Positions 11,600-24,185 are shown, counted from the stretch's first letter. The stretch is DNA of 64,000 bases from Bugula neritina (GCA_964035545.1 OZ037767.1:4091680-4155679), one strand, 5' to 3'. The notes: a model not told the origin generated them from the sequence alone. Translations and numbers: made by a program.

Positions 11600-12640
11600 A
11601 AAACAAAATGGAAATTTCAACCTTTGATTGGTTGAGCAGAAGGCTGTTGACAAGTGAAGTTGGAGTTACTATCTCTTGAAGAAGGAACTTGAGTTAAACT
11701 TTCAAACTCCTTTAAAGCACAAGCAAAAAAGCAACATTTGAACTAGTTTCAACAAATGAACTTAGATAAAGAAATATAAAAAGCTGAAAGGTTAAAGTTC
11801 AATAGCAAAGGACTCCTCATACTGTTTTCGGCAACTATATACACACCCAAGAATTTATATAGAGCCAATAATGAGATATGCTGATGGAAATGACATTTTA
11901 ACTACTAAATTAAAAGCATTACAAAATACTACAACTACTTCAGAAAACGGAGTCATTGCTTAAACTAGTATATCAGTAATCCCATTAATTCTGCAATGAG
12001 AAAAACAGGTTTCTAAAATGAAAAAAATAGCTATAAATTATGTTGGCTGGTGGAACAAATAGGAACATTTAAACACATATAGCAAGAGCAGTTCAACTAC
12101 CGTAGAGAACCAACAACTTCATTTTAAACTTATTTTTGAAATGCAAAAAAGATTTTTTTTAGGTTTTAGTGCCCAACTAATAAAAAAATGCAACTTCTAT
12201 TGAAATGACGCAATTGCTTGTTGCATTACGTGCTTTGGGTGATTCCAATGAGGATTAGGAAGAATAGTTGAAAGAGTGTAGACCAGAAAGGTGTGAGTAG
12301 AAAGCATTATAGATTTTGAAAGAAAATTTATAACTGCTAAAAAAAGACTTCTATAAATAATAAAATACCTCAAAAAGTCCAAGATGCTAAAAAACTGCAC
12401 GGGTTTAGTATAATAATGAAATATAACATTTCTTAGAAATGAATCTTCAGAAAAAAATTGCCAACTTTCAACAAAAAGTTTGCTGATGTTAAAAGCAGAT
12501 GTTAAACTGCTTTGTATTTCAACAGAGAAATTACTGGAACTCAATAAAGGTTTCTAAAGGAAAAAGCAGCTAAATATTAAAATGTTTTAACAATTAATTA
12601 AAATTAAAAGTTAATAACTATCAAAAACATGCGTATGCAT
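11600..12640 (+). repeat. Direct repeat unit 2
   Basis: This is the second copy of 9270-10248. A 115-codon minus-strand open frame at 12197-12544 lies inside it. Nothing in its composition or the first copy supports it as a gene. The right arm keeps only part of one unit (about 46.38-46.60 kb), cut off where it meets the 3' module. Confidence 0.55.
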
Positions 12641-12692
12641 AAATTGCTATTACAGCTTACACAGCTTACACAGGGATCTGGCATGTTAACCA
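12640..12692 (+). pseudogene. Signal-peptide exon remnant
   Basis: The end matches the A-type signal exon (ACACAGGGATCTG, then gcatgtt), but the start and hydrophobic core are lost. The mirror copy at 46262-46330 is also decayed and also has a gcatgt donor. Confidence 0.55.
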
Positions 12693-12796
12693 CATAAATT
12701 TTTTTGCTCTAATTTTAAACTTATATAATATATATTTTTATCTTAATTATGTAATTAATAACAAGTTAACATACATTACATTAAGTAAGTAATATC

Positions 12797-12869
12797 ATGG
12801 ATATTTGCATGTATATTGCTATTATGACTTTCTCAACATTAGTTCAAAAGATGGTCACACCTAGAGCAG
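12797..12869 (+). pseudogene. Orphan signal-peptide exon
   Basis: A 73-nt exon has the usual A-type length and phase. It starts with MDICMYIAIMTFSTLVQKM and ends CAG|gtaagt. It lies 36 bp before a second complete signal exon (12906), so it may be an alternative or abandoned first exon. The mirror copy at 46077-46149 starts with MGICMYIAIM and has gcatgt as its donor. Confidence 0.5.
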
Positions 12870-12905
12870 GTAAGTCAATTGAATAAATCAATTACTTGAT
12901 CAATA

Positions 12906-13198
12906 ATGGACATGTTTATTATTTTCACTCTGATAGCATTGATTGTTTTGATTGAAGTGAGGGTCATACAAGGATCTGGTAAGTCATCTTTTATGACATC
13001 AAATTTAAACATAATCGTTTTTTTTTTACAAGGTTGATCAACATGTAAATACAGACATTAGTGATTGATTTATTAAATACTATTATAACACAAATACATT
13101 TTTCTATAGGTAAAGAAAGGAGTTGTCCCCTATCTGAAGGAGAAGAAAGGGTATACCAAGATGACTGTATATACCCCAACATTACAGTTTTACCATAA
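12906..13198 (+). CDS. E2: short secreted two-cysteine ORF, probably a Kunitz remnant
   Basis: Exon 1 is 12906-12978 (73 nt; MDMFIIFTLIALIVLIEVRV, then IQGS), with gtaagt as donor. Exon 2 starts at 13110 after TTTCTATAG; a second in-frame acceptor at 13116 is possible. The product would be 53 residues with SCPLSEGEERVYQDDC as its cysteine motif and a stop at 13196-13198. One frame over, LQFYHNSGEVSNIK followed by gtgagg matches the Kunitz core, so the ancestral exon was longer and a frameshift cut it short. Confidence 0.4.
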
Positions 13199-13227
13199 CA
13201 GTGGAGAAGTTTCCAATATAAAGGTGA

Positions 13228-13640
13228 GGAATTATACCGTATAGTTAAGGTATAGTGTTACTGTACTACTATAATGCTATAGTTAGCATCAATGTTTATC
13301 CTTCTTTTATTACAGAGCAGGAGGAAACAGAAACAACTGCATACATCATGCTATTGTTCAAAGTCATTTACCTTCCATGGCTCTGGAGGGAACAGAAACA
13401 AATTTGAATCAGAAGAAGATTTCCTATAAGAATACTCTAATACTCAATCTCAAGTGTCATGTGCACTACTTGTTACAAAAGGATCAAAGACTAGAATGTG
13501 TCATTGTACTATCATGATGTCATATAGGCATCAAAAGATGTCACTCCTTCCTATACTCTCTATCAGGAGAGATAGACAAAAGTATATTCTAGTTGAAGAA
13601 ACACAAAGTCAACAACCTAATGCAATGAATAACAAGATAA
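13228..13640 (+). pseudogene. Composite Kunitz pseudogene with intronless exon 2/3 junction
   Basis: From 13314 the loop fragment GAGGNRNN is followed by a second copy of a Kunitz core and loop (CSKSFTFHGSGGNRNKF). This continues directly into ESEEDF without an intron: the D-type exon 2 / exon 3 boundary falls at 13407/13408, where gene D has a 717-bp intron. A stop follows. Further on (about 13490-13570) lies a frame-damaged A-type exon 2 (KRCHSFLYS-like). The mirror copy is at 45282-45560. Confidence 0.6.
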
Positions 13641-14108
13641 GGGTATAATATATTCCCTTGCTATATATTATCATGACGTAACTACAATGAAGAATTATCC
13701 AACACAGAAAAGAAGGGGTACACCAAAGTTAAGGTATAGTGTTGCAATACTTTTGAAACATTTTTTACAAAAAAACTTAATAGATTACGTGAGGATCAAA
13801 GACTGAATGTAATTATTCCTCAGAGAAAATATATTAAAAAAAACTTAGACAGAACAAAACCAAATGATGCTCAACTCGCAAGTTCAACATACTCTTGCAA
13901 AAACTGCTGTCAAAGCAAAGCAGAAGTTATGGTCTCTTTCAACAAAACAATCAAGTTTTCTAAACCAATCAAAAGCTAAAAAAAAGATCATTAGCCTAAA
14001 CTTGCACTATGCTTTATAACCAGAGTCAAAGTGATTGTATATTGCCTTACTACATTAGTAACACTTCTCCCAAAATGTAATCATATGTCATATGTTTTGT
14101 TACAATAG

Positions 14109-14195
14109 TTGTGAACAAGACTGTGACGATGCGTGAACCTATTCCACAGCGTTGTGCATTCTTCTTAAAGAGGAGGGAACTTGTCAACACTTTTT
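14109..14195 (+). pseudogene. Kunitz exon 3 remnant
   Basis: After TACAATAG it matches gene A exon 3 through the end of domain 1 (EQDCDDA) and the start of domain 2 (STALCILLKEEG). An in-frame TGA follows the DDA codons, and homology ends about 80 nt in. Two mirror copies lie at 44218-44295 and 44757-44831. Confidence 0.7.
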
Positions 14196-14199
14196 TTAG

Positions 14200-15355
14200 G
14201 GAATTATTTAAAATTTTACCCTATGCTATCAACTATAGAAACTGAAATCGATTTTACCAAAAAGTGAAAAACACTGCATTAGCATAACCATACAAAATGC
14301 ATTATTTAATCGCAAAAGATATTATTTTTGTTTGCAAAATCTTAAAAAATAAAGTCAGACTATGTTTAATTTGCCAGTTCAGCATACGCTTTACTGTCTC
14401 TTGAAACAAAATCGATCAAGTTTTTCAAGCAATCCAAAAGCTGACAAAAAATAGCCTAAGCTATCTTTCACATAAAAGAATCACAATGACTGCATTGCTT
14501 TATATAAATCACACTTTCTCTAAAGTTACTGCACGTCATGGTTTGTTACAGCAGTTTAGAGAAGGAATTTAATCATTAAGTGCAGCCACTGAGCTGCAAT
14601 ATGATGCAGTTTACCAAAAAAAGAAGTAAAAATCACTGGCAGACATATATTGTAATCCATGACTTTCTAATTTTTTATTAGCTGTAAAGTTACCTTTATA
14701 CCTTCATGATTTATTCAGGAATAAACTTGTTTACGAAGGTGGCTAGAAAATTTAATGAAAGCTTACCCACGCGAGAATAAAATTAATGTTAAAGTATGAA
14801 TAGCCAAATTATTTTTAGAAGAAAAAGGAATATGTTATTTTTAAAATTCAGGCAGACAAGTGTATAGCTTTCACTAATTACAGCATACGCTTCAAAAACA
14901 CATCTTTGATAAGGATTATTCAACAAAATACAAAGAAAGCTGCAGCAATCTAATTTTAGAGAATAATGGGTTACTGTGGTTAAGATCAAGTGTGCTAAAT
15001 TATACCCAACAAACACATTTTAGAAAATAGGGCTAAATTTAAGAGCTATAAAAGTAAAAATAACTGAGAGCACGCAAAGTGAAATAGAATGCACTTCTAA
15101 CTAGTTAGAAAGCGTTTAATACAGGGATGCAAAATTACTGTATGCACCCAACACAGAGATTCTGCGTAAAATACATCACTGTAGCATATAAAGAGTAATA
15201 CATTTGTACATATATCCAAAAAAATTATACTCCTATAAAATATTATTAAAATAAAAGTATATCAATTTGTGCATTACTAATTACATGATAAGTTAAACTT
15301 ATACATACAAATACTTATACTTTGAGCAATTAGCACAACTGATATTTTTTTATAG
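14200..15355. other. Arm sequence without a gene
   Basis: The part at 14340-14635 mirrors 44310-44570. The rest up to 15355 shows no frame or motif I can support. Confidence 0.5.
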
Positions 15356-15356
15356 G

Positions 15357-15665
15357 CCTGCATCACGGTGAGAAAACCCCTGATGGAAGGGGTTTTGGGT
15401 AAACCAAGCTAAAGATTTCAACTAATACTTAAGGATTCCCGGCAATCAAATAAAGATTCTCACCCAGACTCTGAACCAGATCTTCCCAGGGTCTCCAGCT
15501 AGAGACACGACTTGACTCAAGGCTGGCGGATCACCTACTGAATATATCGCTGTCGCTATAGCATAATATGTCACCGGCACACTATTTCTTGGAAAACGTC
15601 TCGTTAGATTTGAGAAACGCCTGTCAGAGCTCGGTACACGTAACACCAGAACACGATGTCTACAA
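15357..15665 (-). mobile_element. GC-richer interspersed element, possibly tRNA-derived SINE
   Basis: This stands out from its AT-rich surroundings. It opens with the stem AAAACCCC (15373-15380) / GGGGTTTT (15389-15396). On the minus strand it contains a polymerase III B-box-like GGTTCAGAGTC. A 66-codon minus frame runs through it but has no recognised domain. No equivalent was seen on the right arm, so it was inserted after the palindrome formed or was lost from the other arm. A similar opening (AACCCCTGGTGGAAAG) occurs near 58305. Confidence 0.35.
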
Positions 15666-15669
15666 AATG

Positions 15670-16295
15670 GTTGGTTAGTATCAAACTCTAGACATCATTG
15701 AGACATATTAATTATTATTTTTTTAAGGTCAACAATTTTCAATATTGCATACAAGATATTTATTGTCGACATTTAAAAATCAATTAAGTTTAATTTAAAA
15801 ATTTACCAACCATTAGTCGAAGCAAAGAAAAATCATGTTGAGTTGATATAGATTATAAATTTTTCAGAGCTAATATTTTTAATTTTCAAGAGTTAAACTT
15901 ATTGTAGTAGGTAACTTAAAGTTAATTTAATCGTAATGTATTGTATATCACATTTATACATTATTAAATAATTACTACAAGCTAGCTAAGTTTTTGATAT
16001 AAATTTAAACATATATGTTTAATGTATCAACTATTTAATCATTTGAATGATGTCTTAATTACTTGCGATTTCTTTTACTCTAATTTGTATGCTTTTCCAA
16101 AAATTGTTTTCTAAAAAATATAAAATTTGGCTGGAAACTTATGTAGCACATCTATTATAGTCAACATATTTCCAACAGTAAAATATGCTTTGTATATTAA
16201 TTAAGCTCGTGAATATGACAAATGACAAAAATGAGTTTTAAGTTTGCTATATTTTTGATTATTGATTATTGAATTTAAAATTAAACACTACAGTA
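15670..16295. other. No gene recognised
   Basis: AT-rich sequence. The part near 15840-15960 has counterparts on the right arm around 42.0-42.5 kb. Confidence 0.45.
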
Positions 16296-16299
16296 TTAT

Positions 16300-17285
16300 T
16301 ATAACTACATATTATGTTGTTAGATTGACTATATTTAAAATAAAGAAAATTCTTGTAAACCTGCACAAAAAAGAGTTAGAGTGAGTTATCATACTGATAG
16401 AAGATATCATATCTACCAAATTATTAATATAAACTTCTACTAGTTGTGTAACATATGAAATAGTAGCAGACATTATTTTGTTACTAATATTATCACTTAC
16501 CAATAAACTAGTTAAAGTTTCTCATTCTTCCACCACATCTGCTCCAACTTCAGTTCACTAGTCAGTTTGACTCAAATATTTACTGAGTCAGTTCTCACAG
16601 TTCATCAACATACTAGATCCATGTCTGATCATGTGACTCCTCACATACCTGGTGGTACCTGTGTGATAATCAAAAGCTACATTTAAACTATTATATACTA
16701 TTTGTCTGGACCCTAATTCTTGTGGTACAGTGATGAAGTTAAAGAACTTCACATTACCAACTATGTTTATCTTAGTGACTGTGTTTATCATTCTGATTAC
16801 TGCATGTCATGTTTGCTGAGTATATATGGAGCTTGATATTGCTTTTATCTCCTGTATCATTCATTTACAACACATGCCAAACACAACATTTTAATACTTT
16901 AGTTTCTTAGTATTTGGATGCATTCCAGTGTTCTGTACAAAAAGGTCCCTTTTTTATTACCTCTTGCAATTTATACCTTGTTCTAGACAAATTTGAAAAA
17001 ATGTTACCTGATTTGTCATGTTGATTATGTGGAATTTTTAAATTTTTACGCACATTTCTGGTCAACAGGGGTTCACATATGTTATGTTGATATTCCCTGG
17101 TAACTCCCAAGTTATTCAAGAAGTTGAAGGTCTGCAGTTTGGTTCTCACTAAGGCAACAATTTCTGCAACACGGCATATTTGAATTTATGTTTTTCTTGC
17201 TGGATATATTATTACGTTAGATTTTGCTATAGGTTCAGCTTTTATAAAACAATTTGCTCCATGATTTTTTAGTTCTGTAATGTAA
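16300..17285 (-). pseudogene. Decayed coding-like region of unknown family
   Basis: Three minus-strand pieces look translated. At 17285-16907, after a possible acceptor (TTACAG), ELKNHGANCFIKAEPIAKSN continues to IIYPARKT, then one TAA, then RVAEIVALVRTKLQTFNFLN and onward to 16907. At 16791-16588 a frame begins MINTVTKINIVGNVKFFNF. At 16503-16312 a frame begins MVSDNISNKIMSATISYVTQ. Only the last two have mirror copies (41490-41987). Stops and frame changes between the pieces suggest an inactivated gene or transposon ORF. I do not recognise the family. Confidence 0.4.
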
Positions 17286-17299
17286 TCAGCATTTGTCAG

Positions 17300-20270
17300 A
17301 GTGATGGTAAGAAGTTGCAGTCAAAGATGCCAGTAGCTGTGGTATTACCTACTATTTTTTTCTGTTTCAAACCCAAAATACACCCCTAACTGTCCCCAAT
17401 GGCTGCAAACTCCTGGTCAGACACTATTCTAGACATATATACCTAACTGTAGATCCGTAACTCTAGTAAATAATCAGCTTTTTATTTTGTTTAAATCAAC
17501 TAAGACTCTTTTGCTCTTTTGCCGTAGTAAAAATGTTACAGTTAGTCTGTGAATTTTCCTGTAAGAAATTTTTAAAATGTCAGCATAGAATATTTTTGTT
17601 ATGTTATGTTTGCAGTTTGATAGCTACATGGTAAGTGTAGTCAGTTTTGTTATATGCTAACATTTTTTATGCTGCTTTAAATATTTCCTGCCTGCTGTTT
17701 TACCGTAAAGAGTCATTTACCATTTAAAGGTAGCTATAGCTATATATAATAATTTCCTCGCAATTTATTCCGATAAATTCAATGCTATAAAAAACACATT
17801 TCATTCATTAAATATATGTTCAGTAACCCAATAGAAAGGTGCAGCTTACACTATAAAAATACAATGCCACGGCACTGGCACATTATATACTTTAGGGGTT
17901 AAACTGTAAAAAACAGCTGAAAATCATAATTTCCTTTAATGGTATTTTGACAGCTTTAGATAGGCTGAGAATTTGAGAACTGACACAAATAGCAACTGCC
18001 TTTGCAGGCTTTCTGTAACGTCTTTATTCCTCATGCTTAGACATTCTTTTTTGTCTACCAGCTTTTCTACCAGCTTAAACGTGAGCCGTTTAAAGAGAAT
18101 ATTCATAGTTAAGCCTACCTGATTTCAAATATAGTTGAATTACTTTAAAATGTAAGTCCTGAGTACCGATAGAAAGGGTGAGATATGTTCCAGTAATAAA
18201 AAAATTTAGAAATCAGTTTAGTAAAGTTCACTTTCCTTAAAGTTTCACTCCTTACTTAAAATTCTCATCTCACTTTCAGTTGGAAGAGCATAAGATTAGC
18301 AGGAAGTCCTCTGATCTCTTAATGTATTTTGTAAACACCTATTTGCTAATTTATGTAAAGACAACTCCACCTTATTCCTACATCGAATGCAGGTATACAA
18401 GTATTCAATCCCGACTAGCTTCGCTATTGTGCATATGGACCCTCATCGCTGATTTTTTTCTATTTTTCAACTTATGACATAAACTACTATTTGATGAAAA
18501 TACAAACAAACAAACAAACAAATCACATAAAACTATTTTACCAATATTTCTTACGTGAAATGTATTGTATTCATTTTCTACAAATCAGGATGAAATAAAA
18601 ACAGATCAAGTTATTTAATTTAGCATCAAATTTGATAGAATTTTAAAAAAAGTAAATTTTTTACAGCAACTGAAAGCGAAAAGCTATTTCAGTAAAATCA
18701 TAATTAGTGTTGAGCTATTGTAATTTTTATTGAAAGCTTTTAACCATGTAATTTATTCAGCACACTGGATTTCAGCATTTTGCCCCTTTATAAAAATGTG
18801 ACCTCCCACCACAAAACAGGGACCGTTTGTCAGAATTTCAAAATTAAGTTATAAGTATAGAATTATAGAGCAAATCTTTGCAATCGTTTTGCAATTTATT
18901 TGAAGTCTCTTGTACAAATACAACTCAAGGTATTGATATTCAAAAGCCTTGGCGTTTTTAAAACAGTCAATTCACGTTTTTGAGAAATCCGCTTTTAAAA
19001 TAAGCAAGTCAGGAATAATTTATGGATTATTTGCTTACATTTGCGAAGCCTTAGCAACATTTACACTAGCGGCTATATTTAATATAGCTGCTTTATCTCA
19101 GATAAATTTTTTCTCAGTTCAAATGGTTTCATCCCACTTAGAAGCTTTCCAGTTGGACGCTAATTTTTATTTTCTTTCCATTTTATATAGTAAAATACCA
19201 ATAATCTAACTGTTGGATTGATTGCTAAATAGCTAATACGCTAACAGCTATAATAGCTAATATAAATTATCTGAAATAGCATTTTAATTTTCACGGATTT
19301 GTGGAGGGCAAAAAAAACAGTAATACATTAATGATAGACATTATCTTTGATGAATATTCATTAACAAATTTCTTTTCAAGCATCAAGAAGCATAGAAAAT
19401 GCAAAATTAATAAGCTTATGCAGATCAAAGAAATTTTTTATGTGCAAATTAACAAGCAATTGATCCAAATTTATTTAAATATACATATATTTTGATAATA
19501 TTCAAACAAATCTCAGATACAATATATATTGTACCAAAATAATAAATCGCGTCTACATGGGATGAAACCTTTTCTTTGTTTAATAACAGCTTGTCAACAC
19601 AATTTTAATTATCAATCTTTTAACTTGCTGCATTTATTAACCCAATTTAATTGTAATTCTAATTTCCTAAAGTGTGAGTAAATTTGTTGTCAATGTAGCT
19701 TTGTAATAAAATAACTCTGTCCCAAAAGTCATCAACCAAAAAAACAAAGTATTAAATAAAATACATTAAATTTATAGCAACTTGATGTCATAATAACCAG
19801 TACTTAGCTAAAAAAAAGCCAGCCTATATTCTAATTATCTACTAAAATAATTAAATTAAACAAAATTTATAGAGGCTTGAAGAGCCTAAAGCTCCGTTTT
19901 AAGTAGTCAAATTTCAAAATTGTCAAGATTGTACAAAGATTTTGTGGACTCATGGGATATTAGTCACCCCATTTGCAATTTGTCCATTTTATAATTATAC
20001 ATTTTTGAGATGGCGTTTTCAAAAGAGCAGAGATTTCATATATGTTCTCATAATCTCTTTCTGAGAACATGTATGTAAAATATTGTATAGGTCACTTAAC
20101 ATTGCCAAATCAACTTCAACCATCAGCTTCTCTGGGATTTTCCAAATTCAAGAAAAATAGTTGTCACTAGTTTTGTAACACAGTCATCAAAACACTAGCT
20201 GGCAGCTTTAGTGTTTTGTCTCTAGTTAAACTGTATATAAAAAAATTCTAGTTCTATATTGACACCGTTA
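17300..20270. other. Arm sequence without a supported gene
   Basis: A short (CAAA)n run lies near 18505-18520. Frames at 18280, 18949 and 19301 are AT-rich and show no conserved mirror frame, so I do not call them. The right-arm counterpart is about 37.8-41.2 kb. Confidence 0.5.
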
Positions 20271-20439
20271 TCTAGCCGTTCAAGTTTGTTGAGGAGATTA
20301 ATTGTGTTCTTTTTGAGCTAAAATAATTGACTGTTTCAATTGAAAGCAAAAGACAGTGGGAATAAAATTTCCATAAAATCAACTGAGAATAATTTGGTTG
20401 GCAGAAAGATGCAGGAAGTACAAAACTATAAAAAGCTGT

Positions 20440-20447
20440 ATAAAAGC
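20440..20447 (+). promoter_or_regulatory. TATA box of the small cysteine-rich ORF
   Basis: GCTGTATAAAAGCAGC lies about 70 bp upstream of the ATG at 20511. The mirror copy reads TATGAAAG, so this box is intact only on the left arm. Confidence 0.4.
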
Positions 20448-20510
20448 AGCAGCAGCTAAGGCAGCACAGACTGATCAGTATTTTATAAAGTAATTTTAAT
20501 TTTTGCAAGA

Positions 20511-21107
20511 ATGAGCTTTCTGGGTAGCTTTTACTTCATATTTCTTCAAAATGCTCTACTAGTGACCTTTGTACCTGCGTGCAATTTCTTTTTTAAAAAT
20601 TGTTGTTTGACTTCAGATATTTTTTACAAACTTGATGTGTCTTATGTTAATGTATATTATTTAAGAAAAAAGTGTTCTCATACTAGTGGTCAAAGCAGCG
20701 TCCTAAGAAAGTACTGAGGTTAACACTTAACAACGTGGGTGGTGCAGTGTGGAGTTAATAAGGGTTTCTCCACGAACAAAGATTTAAAAAACATGCGTTT
20801 CCTATTTACCAATGAGGTGTTTAGATGAACATCTTTTGCTACCTATGATTGGTCAATTGTCTATGTGATGTTTTTGAAGCCTAAACCATGCTTTTGTGTA
20901 AATTGTTTTTATGGTACCTTTCTCGTATAGATACATAACTATTTGTGCCCAAAACTATTTTAATCAGAGTGAAAATTATTAATAGTGTTTTGTGTTTTTA
21001 AACCAATTTTGCCTGATTCCCATTACAGATATACCTGCAAAGGTGGTGGAATTTTGGTGACTTTGAGGAGAACTGGATTCTATTGCTGGTGTTTTGCAAT
21101 AAGGTAG
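20511..21107 (+). CDS. Candidate secreted cysteine-rich peptide, two exons
   Basis: Exon 1 is 20511-20710 and exon 2 is 21029-21107, after CCCATTACAG. Joined in phase 2 they give 92 residues ending at TAG 21105-21107. Residues 1-23 look like a signal peptide (MSFLGSFYFIFLQNALLVTF, then VPA). The mature part has cysteines at 24, 31, 32, 55, 70, 86 and 88, with KYTCKGGG spanning the splice and GFYCWCF near the end. A C-x-C end with glycines upstream recalls cysteine-stabilised defensin or macin-like peptides, but that is only a resemblance. The donor (AAA|gtactg) is weak; unspliced, exon 1 stops within 10 nt. The mirror exon 2 keeps the frame with a 33-nt length difference, which supports coding. 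Confidence 0.38.
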
Positions 21108-21109
21108 AT

Positions 21110-24100
21110 AAATAATTATACTTTAATTCAAGTCATTGACATAACTAATTTGAGCTTTGAGCATAGAATTATATTAAAGCAATCATTTAATTATTTGCTT
21201 GTTATACAGAAAAGTTTGGAAGAGATGAAACTTTTAATGTAAAAATTAAGTTTTTCATTTATTATTCATGAAATAGTAAGAAATAAACTGATTTGAAGTG
21301 GAGTATTGCGAGTTACATAACTATAAAATATGCTAGAAGCAGTAAATAACTTGTTGGAGTAAATATTGTGCAACAGTTAGTAAGTTTCACTACTAGCTTG
21401 TATTATTTTCTCTCTAGATAAATGTTCTTTGATGTCTGTAAGTTATATACATATATTAGACTTTTATTTAAATTGTAAATGATATCGCATCAAATTGTGA
21501 ACTTATATATATGCTGCTGCATAACTATTCAGGTGTGAATAGCTAGGCTAAACTGTCATACAATAGATTAGCTGATGAAATTTTCAGACTGCAACCCAAA
21601 TTTAGCATTAAAACTAGTTTATACTAAAACATTAAAGGAGTGGTTTATCTAACTAGGAATACCTATTATTTTCAAACAAATCATGCAAGGCCATTCTATA
21701 GAGACAAAAGCTCTAGTTAATACCTATGTGCAGGTATTCAGCTAGTAAGCACTGTGAACTAGTGTTACGTAACATATAATTGTATATAATTTATATTCTG
21801 TCTAAGTAGTCTGCAGTAGACAGCATTAAATTTATGAGTAAGTTATTATTTAGATAGCAATCAAACCACTGCAGTGTCTATTTGTTCAGTCTACAAATCT
21901 TAGGACTATCACAGTGCAAACTAGCTCATCTTAGTGCTGGGTTTGGAATTTGCTTGAAGCAGCACAAACTTGGTGGTCACTGAGTGCATTAGTGTAGTAA
22001 GAGGGGATTGAGTTTGGAGAGTTGAAATTGGTCTATGCAACTCGGTGCTGCTTTTAGTAACTTCTGAAGAGTTTTGTCAATAGTCTAAGTTCTTAAAATA
22101 TGTGTAATTCAAGAAGTTGTCCACCTTTGACATTTTACTATAAAATATCCAACAAAAAACTCAGAAACCCTACCATGTAGAAATATAAACTCTGCATTTA
22201 GCAAAGGGTGAGGCAATATTATACATTTCTATATGATATGGAAGTAAATGAGTCATTACAGTTCTGTATACAAGCTAAAATTTACTCTTGCAGTAATATT
22301 ACACGTATAGAAATATATTAAGAGTACACTCACCTGCATGATGTGTATTTGTACAATTACCTATTAGTTTGCATTGAAATATACTTCTGTGATTAAAAGA
22401 TGCAGAATTAGAATTAGCATGTTCATGAAGAAAGTATAATAACTTGAGTTACTGCACACAGTTGTAGCTTTCAATTTAAAAGCTGAGGCAGCTATAGTCA
22501 TAACACACACAGCTTCTACATCAACTGAGTACATGTAAAAGAGTAAACTGATAAAATACTGTCCAACAGTTGAGTATGTCCTGTGGTTTTATTTTATGAT
22601 TTTATGTAGTTGAGTATTCTTCAGATTAATCTAAAGCAGATGTTTTTAGCCCCTGATTTGGTAGGCAGTATTTCATGTCTTCTAATAACAGTCAGCATAA
22701 TGGGTGGGACATAATGTAAGTATATCTGCAGGGTGTAAGTGTACCTGCATTATATTAGTACATTTAGTGTAGGTAACAAGTTTATTCATGTATTTGCCCA
22801 TATAATCTCCTTCCCCACTTTTTTCAAAATGCTGGTCTGTTTAGCTGTTTACAGGGGTTATATGACAATATTTTTTGTTATTCTATCTAGCAAAATGAGG
22901 TTGAAACAATATTTGGAATACCCGTATAAACAGGAGAAAATAAAAAATATATTTAAGACAAAAACAGTTTCAAATACATCTATCAGAATCACACACAATT
23001 ATAGTTTATTTTTATGAGTAGAAAGGGAGATGACTCTATATTACTGCACCAGGTAGACTGACTGGATATTATTTTTCTTTCTTTTCTTATTATCTTTTGA
23101 ATAAAACATAGATTATTCTGATTGACCTTAATGTTTAATGGATTTAGAAATGAAAGCAACCGACAGTATCTAGTTTTTGCTTTGTGAATCTGTCTTTGAA
23201 TTAATTGTTTAGTTGATATAGTCCTATATAATATTAAATAATTTGGAAAAATGATGTTGTTGGAGTATTGCATGAAATTTATATATTCTGTACCTCAACT
23301 TCATTTGCTAACAATATCTTGCTATGCATTATTTTGTATCTAATGTTTTCTCCTTGCTATATTATGCAACTGTTGTACATCGAATGCTTTTTACCTGTAT
23401 GACTATCTTTTGTTATTACTGCAATAGCATATAATATGGTTGTTTTCTAGAAAGTTGTATTATGTTTACTGAATTAATTTCGGATTTTACTGGGGCCAAA
23501 AGTGCTTACAAATTTAAATGGGAGGACAACTTCATCTATGTCTCATGTTTAAAAATAGAATATTTAATAATATAAACAATATGCCTTCATGTTGATGAAT
23601 ATTCTTCTCCCATGTGTTGACTGTATTATTATAAGTTTAAATTTGTCTTTGACCAAACATTATAAGGCTCTCTCCATTACAACAGCTAAATATCAATGGT
23701 AGTAACACTTACTGTGGTTAATATTAGTTGCAGCAATATTGAATTTTACTTTTAATTTGATGGTTTTAAATGCCTAGAAAGCATTAAATTATTTAACTTT
23801 AATTTTTTTCCTTCAAGCATTTTTCCTTCAGATTTTTTTCCACTTTTATTTTCTACAAATGTACTACTGTAAATTATACCTTATTAAAGTGGTACAAATT
23901 GCATGCTTTGATCATATTATGTAGTTTATTGCAGTTAATTTTTGCCACTGTTTATACAGTTTCTAAAAACATGATATAATTTAATTCATTCGCTCATCTC
24001 AACAATAATATACTAGAATATTTCAAACTCTGTTATTATAGCATAACATGCTAAGCTATACGTTTAGCATTTTGCAGACAAGCTGTGCCTACAAGTACAA

Positions 24101-24185
24101 GCATATTACATGAACATAACCTGATATAGCTTCTATAGCAATGCAGCTTGTGGCTAAACTATAGCTAGCTATAATATGACCATCT
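21110..24185. other. Arm sequence without a supported gene
   Basis: This aligns with 33.8-36.9 kb inverted over most of its length, with indels. Frames near 22739 and 23273 are not kept in the mirror copy beyond short overlaps. Confidence 0.5.

Noticed and set aside
12197-12544. 115-codon minus-strand frame, among the longest in the window
   Set aside because: It lies inside a direct repeat whose first copy (about 9.9-10.2 kb) does not keep the frame, and the composition is AT-driven (Phe/Ile/Ser rich).
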